Shown here: positions 1-7,282 of the stretch, in pieces
Position numbering within the stretch: position 1 is the stretch's first letter
How the letters are laid out: each line of letters starts with the position of its first letter
NCBI GenBank assembly: GCA_026390275.1
Contig: JAPLGF010000048.1
Location: 1-9,910, forward strand
Direction: 5' to 3'
Length of the DNA: 9,910 nt
Origin: Candidatus Atribacteria bacterium
GTDB taxonomy: Bacteria; Atribacterota; Atribacteria; Atribacterales; Atribacteraceae
Made by a program: the position numbers and the translations under genes
The notes under the pieces: model-generated
The model's input: the letters and a program-made list of their open reading frames with translations, nothing else
Database searches by the model: none
What the model was told of the DNA's origin: nothing

Positions 1-2
1 GC

Positions 3-584
3 TATGACTCATTTTTAATTTTTCGTTTCTGGACCGATCAACTTCCCCCAGAATATAATTTAATCTTCTTCCTCATTTCCGGAAGCGTCTGGCTTCTGGC
101 TTTTCCATTGCTGGTGAATGCACTGACAGTTCGTCGACCCATCCGGCAGTTCGGACTGACAATCGGGAAGGTACAGTTCTGGAGTCGTTGGCTAGTAATT
201 CTTTTGGGGGTGGGTGCAACCTGGGCCTTTGTCATGTCGCGTTTCCCGTTATATCGCTTGTATTACCCCATGTTCTCTCCCGCCCGCACCTCTCTCAATC
301 AGTTCCTCTTTTACCAGGGTTGCGGAGCACTGTACATGTTTTCCTGGGAATTCTTCTGTCGCGGCTTTCTCCTTTTTGGTTTGGAAGAGAAATATGGTCG
401 ATTTGCGATTCTTATCCAGCTCATTGCCTTTACACTCCTTCACCGGGGAAAACCAGAGTACCTCATTTCGATTCTGGGTGGACTGGGGATGGGAATTTTT
501 GCCTATGAAGCCGAGAGCTTTCTCCCGGTTTTTTTTCTTCATTTCGGTACGGCTCTCTTGTTGGATCTTTTTTGTCTTTTCTGA
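3..584 (+). CDS. CPBP-family intramembrane glutamic protease, 5'-truncated by the window edge
   Basis: The frame is open from base 3 to the TGA at 582-584, so the start lies upstream of the window. An internal TTG at 108 is not a credible start because hydrophobic coding sequence continues before it. The product is a polytopic membrane protein. The three CPBP (Abi/CAAX-protease) signatures are visible in order. First is an E-F-F-C-R motif (Glu codon 348, Arg codon 360), a variant of the usual EExxxR in which the first Glu is replaced by Trp. Second is F-T-L-L-H (codons 429-443). Third is a late His-rich helix, HFGTALLLD (from 540). Family members are membrane-embedded proteases involved in prenylated-peptide processing, bacteriocin immunity or unknown roles, and the substrate here cannot be predicted. 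A strong hairpin follows 35 bases after the stop, so this is probably the last gene of its transcript. Confidence 0.8.
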   Translation, partial: YDSFLIFRFWTDQLPPEYNLIFFLISGSVWLLAFPLLVNALTVRRPIRQFGLTIGKVQFWSRWLVILLGVGATWAFVMSRFPLYRLYYPMFSPARTSLNQFLFYQGCGALYMFSWEFFCRGFLLFGLEEKYGRFAILIQLIAFTLLHRGKPEYLISILGGLGMGIFAYEAESFLPVFFLHFGTALLLDLFCLF

Positions 585-618
585 AAATGCGGGAATGGTG
601 AATGGTTTAAGAATGTAG

Positions 619-660
619 AATGGGGAGGGGTTGTTCAGGAGAAACCCCTCCCCATTTTGT
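619..660 (+). terminator. Rho-independent-type terminator after the CPBP gene
   Basis: A perfect 14-bp inverted repeat (AATGGGGAGGGGTT at 619-632 and its complement at 643-656) surrounds a 10-base loop. It is followed by TTGT. The stem is very GC-rich, but the T tract is short (four T, 655-658, partly within the stem), so efficiency is uncertain. The hairpin is symmetrical and could also serve the minus-strand transcript. Confidence 0.7.
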
Positions 661-686
661 CACTTCGATGGGAGAAAAAGGAGAAT

Positions 687-766
687 AAAAAAGCCGGACA
701 CCGAGGACATATCTAGGATCCCGCTCCTTGGTCTTTACGACCATACTCCCGTGCCCGGCAGTTACC
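687..766 (-). ncRNA. Candidate structured small RNA, about 80 nt, unassigned family
   Basis: On the minus strand a 9-bp stem (5' arm 759-751, 3' arm 701-693, one G-U pair) is followed directly by six U (692-687), as in a terminated small RNA. The stem encloses a perfect 5-bp hairpin with a 5-base loop (743-739 with 733-729) and a 4-bp helix, AGGA with UCCU (728-725 with 707-704). The predicted fold is a compact three-way junction. The loop of the second helix carries the self-complementary GGATCC (716-721). A TATAAT box lies just upstream on the same strand. It does not match the consensus of SRP RNA, 6S RNA, tRNA or the common riboswitches that I can recall. It could be a trans-acting regulator or a dispersed hairpin repeat. 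No downstream minus-strand gene is present for it to control in cis. Confidence 0.4.
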
Positions 767-772
767 TTAATA

Positions 773-800
773 ATTATACCCGTTGCAGAATAAAACGCAA
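773..800 (-). promoter_or_regulatory. Sigma70-type promoter for the minus-strand RNA candidate
   Basis: On the minus strand a perfect TATAAT -10 box (778-773) lies 16 bases after TTGCGT (800-795), a weak three-of-six -35 match. The predicted start near 766 is 7 bases after the -10 box and 7 bases before the RNA stem. GTTGC and GCAAC arms (782-786 and 797-801) form an inverted repeat across the spacer and the -35 box, which could be an operator. Confidence 0.4.
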
Positions 801-875
801 CATTTCTCTGAACAGGAGCTGACTGTATCGTGATCATATTTAATTTAATGGGTGATCTGCCCGATGTGAGATAAT

Positions 876-902
876 TAAAAGATTTCTTTTTTTGTCCGAT
901 TA
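876..902 (+). promoter_or_regulatory. Possible sigma28 (FliA/SigD)-like promoter ahead of the sensor gene
   Basis: TAAA at 876-879 is followed after exactly 15 bases by TCCGATTA at 895-902. This resembles the flagellar sigma consensus TAAA-N15-GCCGATAA at six of eight -10 positions. The region is AT-rich, so chance occurrence is plausible. A TATACT box at 932-937 is an alternative -10 element without a convincing -35 box. Confidence 0.2.
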
Positions 903-944
903 TTTCATAAGATAATACTTTTAAATTTACTTATACTCTTCATT

Positions 945-950
945 GGAGGA
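945..950 (+). promoter_or_regulatory. Ribosome binding site that sets the sensor gene start
   Basis: GGAGGA sits 10 bases before the in-frame TTG at 961. The longest frame opens at a TTG at 943 that overlaps this site, so it cannot be the start used with it. The 961 start gives a short cytoplasmic N-terminus followed directly by the first membrane helix. Confidence 0.65.
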
Positions 951-960
951 AATTTGTCGA

Positions 961-3900
961 TTGAACATCAAAGGAAAAGTCCTTTTTTCACTTCTTTTGG
1001 CAGTTGCGCTCCTGGTCAGTGTGATATATGGTTTGGCGCGAGTCATTGTGTTACGCAATGTTTATGAAATGGAAAAACGGTACATGCAAGTGAATATTGA
1101 ACGGGTGACCGGTTCTGTCCTGGATACGCTTCGGGGTTTGAGCCGAACCTCGGCCGATTGGGCAAGTTGGGATGATACCTATAAATTTGTTCAAAACGGT
1201 AACCCGGATTACATTCAGAATAACATGATGGATGAGACCTTTCAGAACCTCCATCTTTCGTTTATGATCGTCGTTAATACCTCTGGAAAAATCGTTTTTC
1301 GAAAAATGTTCGATCTATTCAATAAAAAAGAGATCGAGTTTCCGGTAGATATTGTTAAGGAAATACAACCGGGAAGCATTTTTCTCCATCATGGTGATCC
1401 GGGAGATGAACATACCGGACTGTTCATGACTTCAGAGGGCCTCCTGATGATTTCATCACGACCGATTTTAACCAGTAACGATGAAGGACCATCGGAGGGA
1501 TCATTTCTTTTGGGGCGATTATTCGATGATGATGAAATCAATCGAATCAAAGAAGTCACCCGCCTTTCTTTTTCTATTTTTCCCATTTCCAGAAAGGATC
1601 TTCCGTCGGATATCAAAAAGATCCAGTCGAAGTTACTTTCGGAAACCGAATCTTCCCTTGTTATTCCATCTGGGGAGGACCAACTGAGTGGCTATGCTCT
1701 GTTGAATGATATTAACGGAAAGCCAATCCTGATCGTCCGGGTGGACACCCCGCGAGATATCTATCAACAAGGCCAATTAGCAATGGATTACGCGGTGGTG
1801 GGCCTTTTGATTACCGGGTTGATTTTTTGGGTTATTACTCTCTATATCTTAGATAAAGTCGTTTTAAGCCGTTTGGCTCACCTGAACAAAAGTATCAGAA
1901 TCATTGGAATCGGACGAGATTTGTCTGCCCGTCTCATTGTCAAGGGGAAGGATGAACTGTCTGGCCTATCCCGGGAGATGAATACCATGTTGGCAGAACT
2001 GGAACAATTTCAGATCCATCTTCGAGAAAGCGAATTGAAATTACGAACACTTTTTGAGAATGCACTGAATCCTATCTGGATGTTGGATCAAGAGGGCCGG
2101 TTTCTGGAAGTGAACCATTCCGGGTGGGACTTTTTTGAAAGTCCTGCAGAAAACCTCATCACTCGGAGATTCCATGAATTTCTTCCCCCGGAGATTATGA
2201 ATCAAACCCGGGAAATTTCATTACCGAGTGGGGTATCCAGTGTTCTCGAGAGAGATTTTTTGATCAATGGGAGAATAAAAACCATTCTGTTAAATGTTCT
2301 TCAAATCAATGTAGGTGGTGAAGAACTTGAAGTCTATATCGGTCAGGACATCACTGACCGGAAAAGAGCTGAAAACGACCTGTCTTCTGAAAAAGAACGA
2401 CTGGCCGTCACGCTCCGGAGTATCGGTGATGGAGTCATCGCCACCGATGAAGAAGGGAATATCCGTCTTTTCAACGCCGAGGCGGAGATATTAACAGGAT
2501 GGACCCAGGATGAAGTAAGGGGACTTCCATTGAAGGACATCTTTCGGGTGGTCAACGAGGTGACTGGTAATCCCTGCGATAACCCGGTGGAAGCTACTCT
2601 GAAAACAGGTGAAATGGTCGAATTGGGAGATTGTACTGCTTTAATCACCCGGGATGGGATCAAACGGCTAATTAGTAATCGTGTTTCTCCTATTCGTAAT
2701 TTCAATGGTCGGTTGATAGGAGTAGTCCTGGTTTTTCGGGATATCACTGAACAACACCGGTTAGAAGAAAAGATCCGACGAACAGCCTCGGAACTGACCA
2801 CAATTTTTCAGGCTCTTCCTGATCTCTATTTCCGCCTTGATGCGAAAGGGGTGGTTCTGGATTGGAGGGCAGGCCGGATTGACGATTTCTATAGTGCCGA
2901 CCCCCAAACATTTATCGGAACCCGGAATGTTGACTATCTTCCGAAAGAGGTGGGAACCGCTGTTCAAAAGGTGATGGATCAGGTGTTGAGTACCGGGTCA
3001 CTGGGGGTAGTTGAATATGCGTTACCCTTTGGAGAGACGATGCAATTTTTTGAAGCTCGAATACTTCCCCTGCTGGAAGACGAGATCATCATGGTGGTAC
3101 GGAACATCACCGAACGACAAGAATCAAAAAAGAAAGAGCAGCAACATTTGCAGGAGCTGGCATTTCTTTCGAAAACGGCCATGAAATTTGTTGAACTTAC
3201 CCCTGAGGAGGATATCTATCGTTTTGTTGGGGAGAATCTGCTTTCCTTGCAAAAAGAATCCATTGTCGTCATCAGTTCCTTTGATCACAATTCGGAAGAG
3301 CTCCTGGTTCGTTCCCTCTCGGGCCTGAATGAAAAAGAGCTGGATATCCTCAAAAAACTCCCCATTGATTTGACAACCCTGGGCTTTCCGGTCAATAGTG
3401 AAACCAAGAAACATCTGGTTTCCAAAAAATTAGTGAAACTGGAACATGGTCTATGGGACCTTTTTTTGGGGCGTATCGATTCTGAAACCTGTCAAAATCT
3501 GGAAAAGGCTCTCGATATCAGCGAGATTTATGGTATCGGATTTCTTCAAGAGGGTAAAATTTTTGGGAATGCTGCTATTCTACTCCATAGCAATCAAAAA
3601 ATGGGGAATCGGAACCTCATCGAAGTTTTTATTAACCAGGCGTCAGTTGCCATACAACGAAAAATTGCCGAAGAAGCGTTACGGGAGAGTGAGGGGAGGT
3701 ATCGGAATCTGGTGGATGGTCAAGGGGAGGGAATTGCCATTATAGATAGCAATGAACAATTTCTCTTCGCCAACCCGGCTGCCCATCAGATCTTCGGTGT
3801 TCGGGAGGGAGAGCTGGTGGGACGGAATATGCAGGAATTTACTGATCCGGACAATTTTGTCATCTTACAGGATCAGAGCGTAGTAGTCCATCGGTCAGGA

Positions 3901-5076
3901 GACAAGAGTGTCTATGATGTCAATATTTTCCGTCACGATGGTCAAAGCAGAAATCTCCGGGTGGTAGCCACTCCTCATTTTGGGAAGAGGGGAGAATTTA
4001 TCGGAACGCTTGGAGTCTTTCAGGATATTACCGATCAGAAAAGAGCCGAAGAACAGATCCGGTATCTCAGTTTCCATGATAAGCTCACCACCGTTTATAA
4101 CCGGGCGTATTTCGAAGCGGAAATGCAACGCCTTGATACGGAACGCTTGCTTCCATCTAGCTTAATCATGGGAGATGTTAACAATCTCAAGGTCGTTAAC
4201 GATGCTTTCGGTCATGAAGAGGGTGATCGATTGTTGATCGAAGTCGCCCGCATTCTGAAAGACTCCTGTCGAAAAGAAGATATCATCGCCCGATGGGGGG
4301 GAGACGAATTTGTCATTCTCCTTCCCTCCACCTCCCAGGATACTGCCATGGAGATATGTGAACGGGTTCGAAAAACCTGCCGGGAATTGAGGAATGGCAG
4401 CATCCAACTCAGCATTGCCCTGGGAGCTTCCACCCGGCAAGAGATTGGTAAAACCATGCAAGAAATGATTCGCGAAGCAGAAGACCGCATGTACCGGAAC
4501 AAACTCTTAGAGAGCAAAAGCGCCCGTCATGCTTTGATTTCTTCTTTGGAACGGTCTCTTTGGGAAATTGATTTTGAAACCGAGGAACATGCCAGTCGCA
4601 TGCAAAAGATGGCCTTGCGGATGGGGCAGGCTTTTAAACTCCCATCGAACCAGCTCGATGAGCTGGCCCTGCTGGCTACCTTGCACGATATCGGCAAAAT
4701 AGCCATCGCGAAGAGTATCCTCATGAAAAGAGAAAAACTGACCCCGGAGGAATGGGAGGTCATAAAAAAGCATCCCGAAATCGGTTACCGGATTGCCAAT
4801 TCATCCCAGGATTTGCTTCCCATCGCGGAAGCCATCCTGACACATCATGAATGGTGGAATGGGAAGGGTTATCCCCAGGGTTTAAGAGGGGAGGAGATTC
4901 CTCTCATTTCACGGATCATTTCCATCATTGATGCCTATGATGTGATGATTCACGGACGTCCTTACAAAACGGCCCAGAGTCAAGAAGAAGCCGGCAACGA
5001 GCTCCGACGCTGTTCCGGGACCCAGTTTGATCCGCATTTAGTGGAAGTCTTTATTAAAACGGTTATCGGAGCGTAA
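961..5076 (+). CDS. Membrane-bound CHASE4-HAMP-PAS-GAF-GGDEF-HD-GYP cyclic-di-GMP sensor enzyme
   Basis: This 1371-residue inner-membrane signalling protein probably both makes and degrades cyclic-di-GMP. A first membrane helix (about 5-30) leads into an extracytoplasmic CHASE4 sensor with a clear DWASWDD motif at 66-72. A second helix (about 277-300) and a HAMP linker (about 300-352) follow. Three PAS domains occupy about 359-470, 478-600 and 609-720, with typical DITDRKRAE-type ends. A GAF-like segment (about 727-910) and a fourth PAS (about 909-1030) follow. The GGDEF domain has GGDEF at 1113-1117, a DVNNLKVVND substrate motif and an RKED inhibitory site at 1104-1107 with the canonical 5-residue spacing, so it looks active and product-inhibited. 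The HD-GYP phosphodiesterase has HDIGK (HD at 1242-1243) and HHEWWNGKGYP (1295-1305, with Asn in place of the usual Asp). It is transcribed alone or with its own promoter. TTG start at 961, with 943 as the alternative. Confidence 0.93.
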   Translation: MNIKGKVLFSLLLAVALLVSVIYGLARVIVLRNVYEMEKRYMQVNIERVTGSVLDTLRGLSRTSADWASWDDTYKFVQNGNPDYIQNNMMDETFQNLHLSFMIVVNTSGKIVFRKMFDLFNKKEIEFPVDIVKEIQPGSIFLHHGDPGDEHTGLFMTSEGLLMISSRPILTSNDEGPSEGSFLLGRLFDDDEINRIKEVTRLSFSIFPISRKDLPSDIKKIQSKLLSETESSLVIPSGEDQLSGYALLNDINGKPILIVRVDTPRDIYQQGQLAMDYAVVGLLITGLIFWVITLYILDKVVLSRLAHLNKSIRIIGIGRDLSARLIVKGKDELSGLSREMNTMLAELEQFQIHLRESELKLRTLFENALNPIWMLDQEGRFLEVNHSGWDFFESPAENLITRRFHEFLPPEIMNQTREISLPSGVSSVLERDFLINGRIKTILLNVLQINVGGEELEVYIGQDITDRKRAENDLSSEKERLAVTLRSIGDGVIATDEEGNIRLFNAEAEILTGWTQDEVRGLPLKDIFRVVNEVTGNPCDNPVEATLKTGEMVELGDCTALITRDGIKRLISNRVSPIRNFNGRLIGVVLVFRDITEQHRLEEKIRRTASELTTIFQALPDLYFRLDAKGVVLDWRAGRIDDFYSADPQTFIGTRNVDYLPKEVGTAVQKVMDQVLSTGSLGVVEYALPFGETMQFFEARILPLLEDEIIMVVRNITERQESKKKEQQHLQELAFLSKTAMKFVELTPEEDIYRFVGENLLSLQKESIVVISSFDHNSEELLVRSLSGLNEKELDILKKLPIDLTTLGFPVNSETKKHLVSKKLVKLEHGLWDLFLGRIDSETCQNLEKALDISEIYGIGFLQEGKIFGNAAILLHSNQKMGNRNLIEVFINQASVAIQRKIAEEALRESEGRYRNLVDGQGEGIAIIDSNEQFLFANPAAHQIFGVREGELVGRNMQEFTDPDNFVILQDQSVVVHRSGDKSVYDVNIFRHDGQSRNLRVVATPHFGKRGEFIGTLGVFQDITDQKRAEEQIRYLSFHDKLTTVYNRAYFEAEMQRLDTERLLPSSLIMGDVNNLKVVNDAFGHEEGDRLLIEVARILKDSCRKEDIIARWGGDEFVILLPSTSQDTAMEICERVRKTCRELRNGSIQLSIALGASTRQEIGKTMQEMIREAEDRMYRNKLLESKSARHALISSLERSLWEIDFETEEHASRMQKMALRMGQAFKLPSNQLDELALLATLHDIGKIAIAKSILMKREKLTPEEWEVIKKHPEIGYRIANSSQDLLPIAEAILTHHEWWNGKGYPQGLRGEEIPLISRIISIIDAYDVMIHGRPYKTAQSQEEAGNELRRCSGTQFDPHLVEVFIKTVIGA

Positions 5077-5108
5077 TCATCAAATTTTTAACCGGTTACT
5101 ATTTACTA

Positions 5109-5137
5109 TTCACATCTCACTGTATTTTCAGGATAAT
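5109..5137 (+). promoter_or_regulatory. Sigma70-type promoter of the SGNH-like protein gene
   Basis: TTCACA (5109-5114, five of six) and GATAAT (5132-5137, five of six) are separated by 17 bases. The predicted start near 5144 gives a leader of about 30 bases. A perfect 10-bp palindrome TAACCGGTTA (5089-5098) lies 10 bases upstream of the -35 box and could bind a regulator. The -35 box is embedded in a short TTACTAT/TTACTATTCAC tandem heptad (5097-5113). The ribosome binding site GGAGGGG (about 5161-5167) precedes ATG 5174. Confidence 0.5.
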
Positions 5138-5173
5138 ATATACTATCCACTTCATTTTGAGGAGGGGAGAAGA

Positions 5174-6361
5174 ATGACGTCTTTACGTTTGTGTGGGATG
5201 GTGGTCTGTTGTATCGTGATGTTTGGTATGGGGTGTGGATGCGTCAATGCTGTTTCATCAGCTGAACAGTCCATCCATGTGGAAGAAACCGTCACCATTG
5301 AGAGTGAGGGAGGGGGGGCGGAGATTTCCTTCCAGGGTGTTTCAGGGAAGAGAATCCGCATAACCCTGGAAGCTGATGAAAAAAGTATGGAACCATATGG
5401 GTATCTTCAGGCACCGGATGGCTCAGGGGAAGATATGCCCTCTATGGAAACGGTTCATGGCGGTAAGAATTCCGTCGATTTCACTTTAAAACAAAGCGGA
5501 GATTATATCTTGACCGTTTTCGATGGTTCGAATCAGGGGGGAACCGTATCGGTCAAAATTGAAAGTATCGCTGGATCAAGTACTCCTTCACCTACTTCTG
5601 TTACTTCCCCGGAAGCTACACTTCCTATCAATGCGTCGGCGATTATCATCGATCATACCTGTACAGACATCAATAAGATTCCGGATCAATGGTTGGAGAA
5701 AGCCCGCCAACTCATCCGAATACATTATGCTCATACTTCCCATGGGGAGCAGATCACGGTGGGGCTGGAGCGATTAGCGGAGGAGAACCCCCGATATGCC
5801 TTTAGCCGGGGAGAGTGTCAACTCCCAGAGGATCCAGGTGTTCTCAACATGCTGGATTGGCAGTCGGCGGATGATTACTGTGAAACCTATGTAACCCCGG
5901 ACCTGTATTGGGAAGGGGAACATGCTCTTGAGATCACCCGCAGTGTCCTCAGCCAATTCCCGGTCAATATTTCCGCCTGGGCCTGGTGTACGCAGCTGGA
6001 TTCTTATTCCCAATCAGAAGTTGAACACTACTTCACCCAGATGAGCAAGCTGGAAGAGGAGTTCCCTCACGTACGATTTATCTATTTTACCGGGAATGCA
6101 CAGAGCTCAGAACCGAACCGGGGAGAGCGTAACCGGCAAATTCGAGACTTCTGTTCCCGGAATGGAAAAATTCTTTTCGACTTTGGTAACCTGGATTGCT
6201 GGTATCGGGGGGAACAATACCAGGAACAGGGTCTTCCCATGGAGAATCCCCATTATCATGGCGACGAGGCAGGTCACACCACATTTGAAAGCTGTGAAAA
6301 CAAAGCCTGCGCTTTCTGGTGGTTGATGGCGCGACTGGCCGGTTGGAATGGAAGGAGGTAA
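5174..6361 (+). CDS. Exported protein with PPC-like beta-sandwich and SGNH-hydrolase-like domain, function unknown
   Basis: This 395-residue protein has a hydrophobic export signal (about 4-26). Cleavage could be by signal peptidase I after VNA (24-26), or it could be a lipoprotein anchored at Cys21 or Cys23. Residues about 33-132 form a beta-rich segment ending in YILTVFDGSNQGGTVSVKIE, like bacterial pre-peptidase C-terminal domains. A Ser/Thr/Pro linker (about 134-152) leads to the C-terminal domain (about 156-393). There HYAHTSHG (184-191), YFTGNA (304-309) and DEAGH (364-368) resemble SGNH-hydrolase block I (Ser189 as nucleophile), block III (GxN, Asn308) and block V (catalytic Asp/His). 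The final FWWLMARLAGW segment recurs in a family of uncharacterised secreted proteins as I remember it, but I cannot name that family. The block V spacing is DxxxH, not the usual DxxH, so hydrolase activity is inferred. Eight Cys in the C-terminal domain could form disulfides. The ATG start has a good ribosome binding site. Confidence 0.75.
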   Translation: MTSLRLCGMVVCCIVMFGMGCGCVNAVSSAEQSIHVEETVTIESEGGGAEISFQGVSGKRIRITLEADEKSMEPYGYLQAPDGSGEDMPSMETVHGGKNSVDFTLKQSGDYILTVFDGSNQGGTVSVKIESIAGSSTPSPTSVTSPEATLPINASAIIIDHTCTDINKIPDQWLEKARQLIRIHYAHTSHGEQITVGLERLAEENPRYAFSRGECQLPEDPGVLNMLDWQSADDYCETYVTPDLYWEGEHALEITRSVLSQFPVNISAWAWCTQLDSYSQSEVEHYFTQMSKLEEEFPHVRFIYFTGNAQSSEPNRGERNRQIRDFCSRNGKILFDFGNLDCWYRGEQYQEQGLPMENPHYHGDEAGHTTFESCENKACAFWWLMARLAGWNGRR

Positions 6362-6675
6362 AAGAAAACAACCATACCGGTTCCTGGTATTCTACCCTGA
6401 AAAGACAGTGAATGGTGGGTCGGGTAAAAATGTTGAGTTGGGGAGTTGTTGAGATGTAAAGTTGGTAAGGGCACCCTTTCCTTTTTCCCCTCTCCCCGCT
6501 TGGTTGAGGGAGAGGGGAGGGTGAGGGGACATTTTCATCCCTTGCTGGTGCCGGAAAATTGCCTGGTTGTCTGTTTTGAAATATGGAAGATCCCGTAACC
6601 AGTTTCGATGATCACATCAATATAAAGAATTTGTTTTGAACCAACTCAAACATTCTCTACCGATTCTCTTCGTTA
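6362..6675. other. Convergent intergenic region between the SGNH-like gene and the lipoprotein gene
   Basis: The 314-base spacer between convergent genes contains no credible gene. A weak hairpin, ATACC-loop-GGTAT (6374-6390), lies 12 bases after the upstream stop and might contribute to termination. Bases 6410-6470 are G/T-rich low-complexity sequence. A GC-rich palindrome lies at 6487-6517. Bases 6540-6675 show nothing recognisable. Confidence 0.55.
6487..6517. repeat. GC-rich palindromic intergenic repeat-like element
   Basis: CCCCTCTCCC (6487-6496) and GGGAGAGGGG (6508-6517) form a perfect 10-bp stem with an 11-base loop, followed by further GAGGGG/GTGAGGGG repeats to 6528. Neither strand has a U tract after the stem, so it is not a standard intrinsic terminator. 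It has the look of the C/T-rich and G/A-rich palindromes that are dispersed between genes in many bacterial genomes, but copy number cannot be judged here. Confidence 0.5.
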
Positions 6676-7212
6676 TTAATAAATCAGCCACTGACCGTTT
6701 ATTTTTTTCACCAGGACCGTATCATTATCGATCAGGAAGCTGTTTTCAAAGCAGACCCATTTATTGAACTGGGTGGTTCCGGTGGTTCCTGTGCTCGCTG
6801 GGGCTGAAACAGCGTATTCACTTACCGGGATGGGGTAAGGTGGCCAGTAGGTGCTTTCGCAATATCCGCAGACCTGGCGGTTTTTCAAAGTGACTTCATA
6901 CCAGTCTCCATCCACTGTTACCTGATTGATTGCCACACCAAAGATGGGAATGCTGCACACCCCCTCGGAATATTCTGGCTGGGTGGTGAGGATGTTGACG
7001 ATCTGCTGGTAGGTGAGGTCAAAGTTTTGATCATGCGGACCGCCGGGAACAAGGCAGGATTTGGCCAGATCGTGGTTTTGGGTGAGTAAAGAGTTTCCGT
7101 ATCGTTCAAGCAGTGCTTCAATTTCCACTCGTTCATAGTTTGGTATAATGGGACCACAACCAACCGACAAAACAACCAAAAGAAACAAAAAGCAATACCA
7201 GTATTTCCTCAC
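6676..7212 (-). CDS. Small lipoprotein, possibly NTF2-like fold, function unknown
   Basis: This 178-residue protein is read from a GTG at 7212, seven bases after AAAAGGGGG (7220-7224 holds the G run on the minus strand). The longer frame opens at a TTG at 7251, but that adds a stretch with no ribosome binding site. A TTG at 7218 is only one base from the G run and is too close. A basic N-terminus, a hydrophobic helix and the lipobox VLSVGC predict lipidation at Cys19. The mature part begins with an amphipathic helix containing ALLERYGNSLL, followed by strands and the end VLVKKINGQWLIY. This pattern of one helix region and a final xxNGxWxI strand is typical of NTF2/SnoaL-like or DUF4878-type lipoproteins. 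The match is a fold-level guess. Five further Cys, including CGYC, suggest disulfides outside the cytoplasm. The gene is convergent with the SGNH-like gene and divergent from the 750-residue gene. Confidence 0.7.
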   Translation of the reverse strand: MRKYWYCFLFLLVVLSVGCGPIIPNYERVEIEALLERYGNSLLTQNHDLAKSCLVPGGPHDQNFDLTYQQIVNILTTQPEYSEGVCSIPIFGVAINQVTVDGDWYEVTLKNRQVCGYCESTYWPPYPIPVSEYAVSAPASTGTTGTTQFNKWVCFENSFLIDNDTVLVKKINGQWLIY

Positions 7213-7282
7213 ATTCAAACCCCCTTTTATGATTATTATCAACAATAACAAGAATCAATATCAAAATACGTCATTCGAGGAG

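Larger units (their letters stand above)
585..960. other. Intergenic region between the CPBP gene and the cyclic-di-GMP sensor gene
   Basis: This 376-base spacer holds the terminator of the upstream gene (619-660), a candidate minus-strand small RNA (687-766) with its promoter (773-800), a possible sigma28-like site (876-902) and the sensor gene's ribosome binding site (945-950). Bases 595-618 contain a degenerate heptad-like repeat (GTGAATGGTTTAAG-like). The open frames across this region overlap the hairpins and lack ribosome binding sites, so no protein gene is called. Confidence 0.6.

Noticed and set aside
687..766. The minus-strand structure as a tRNA, SRP RNA or known cyclic-di-GMP riboswitch
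   Set aside because: No TTCGA arm or anticodon loop, no SRP GGAAG-type motif, and no match to the GEMM consensus as I remember it.
607..837. A 76-codon minus-strand open frame across the spacer before the sensor gene
   Set aside because: It overlaps the small RNA candidate and the terminator hairpin, lacks a ribosome binding site, and its residues follow the hairpin sequence instead of a protein-like pattern.
943..945. TTG at 943 as the start of the sensor gene
   Set aside because: It overlaps the GGAGGA ribosome binding site. The TTG at 961 has correct spacing and begins directly before the first membrane helix.
6487..6517. A shared bidirectional terminator for the convergent genes
   Set aside because: Neither strand has a U tract after the stem, and it lies more than 120 bases from both stop codons.
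7249..7251. TTG at 7251 as the start of the small lipoprotein
   Set aside because: The extra N-terminal codons have no ribosome binding site, while GTG 7212 lies 7 bases after AAAAGGGGG.
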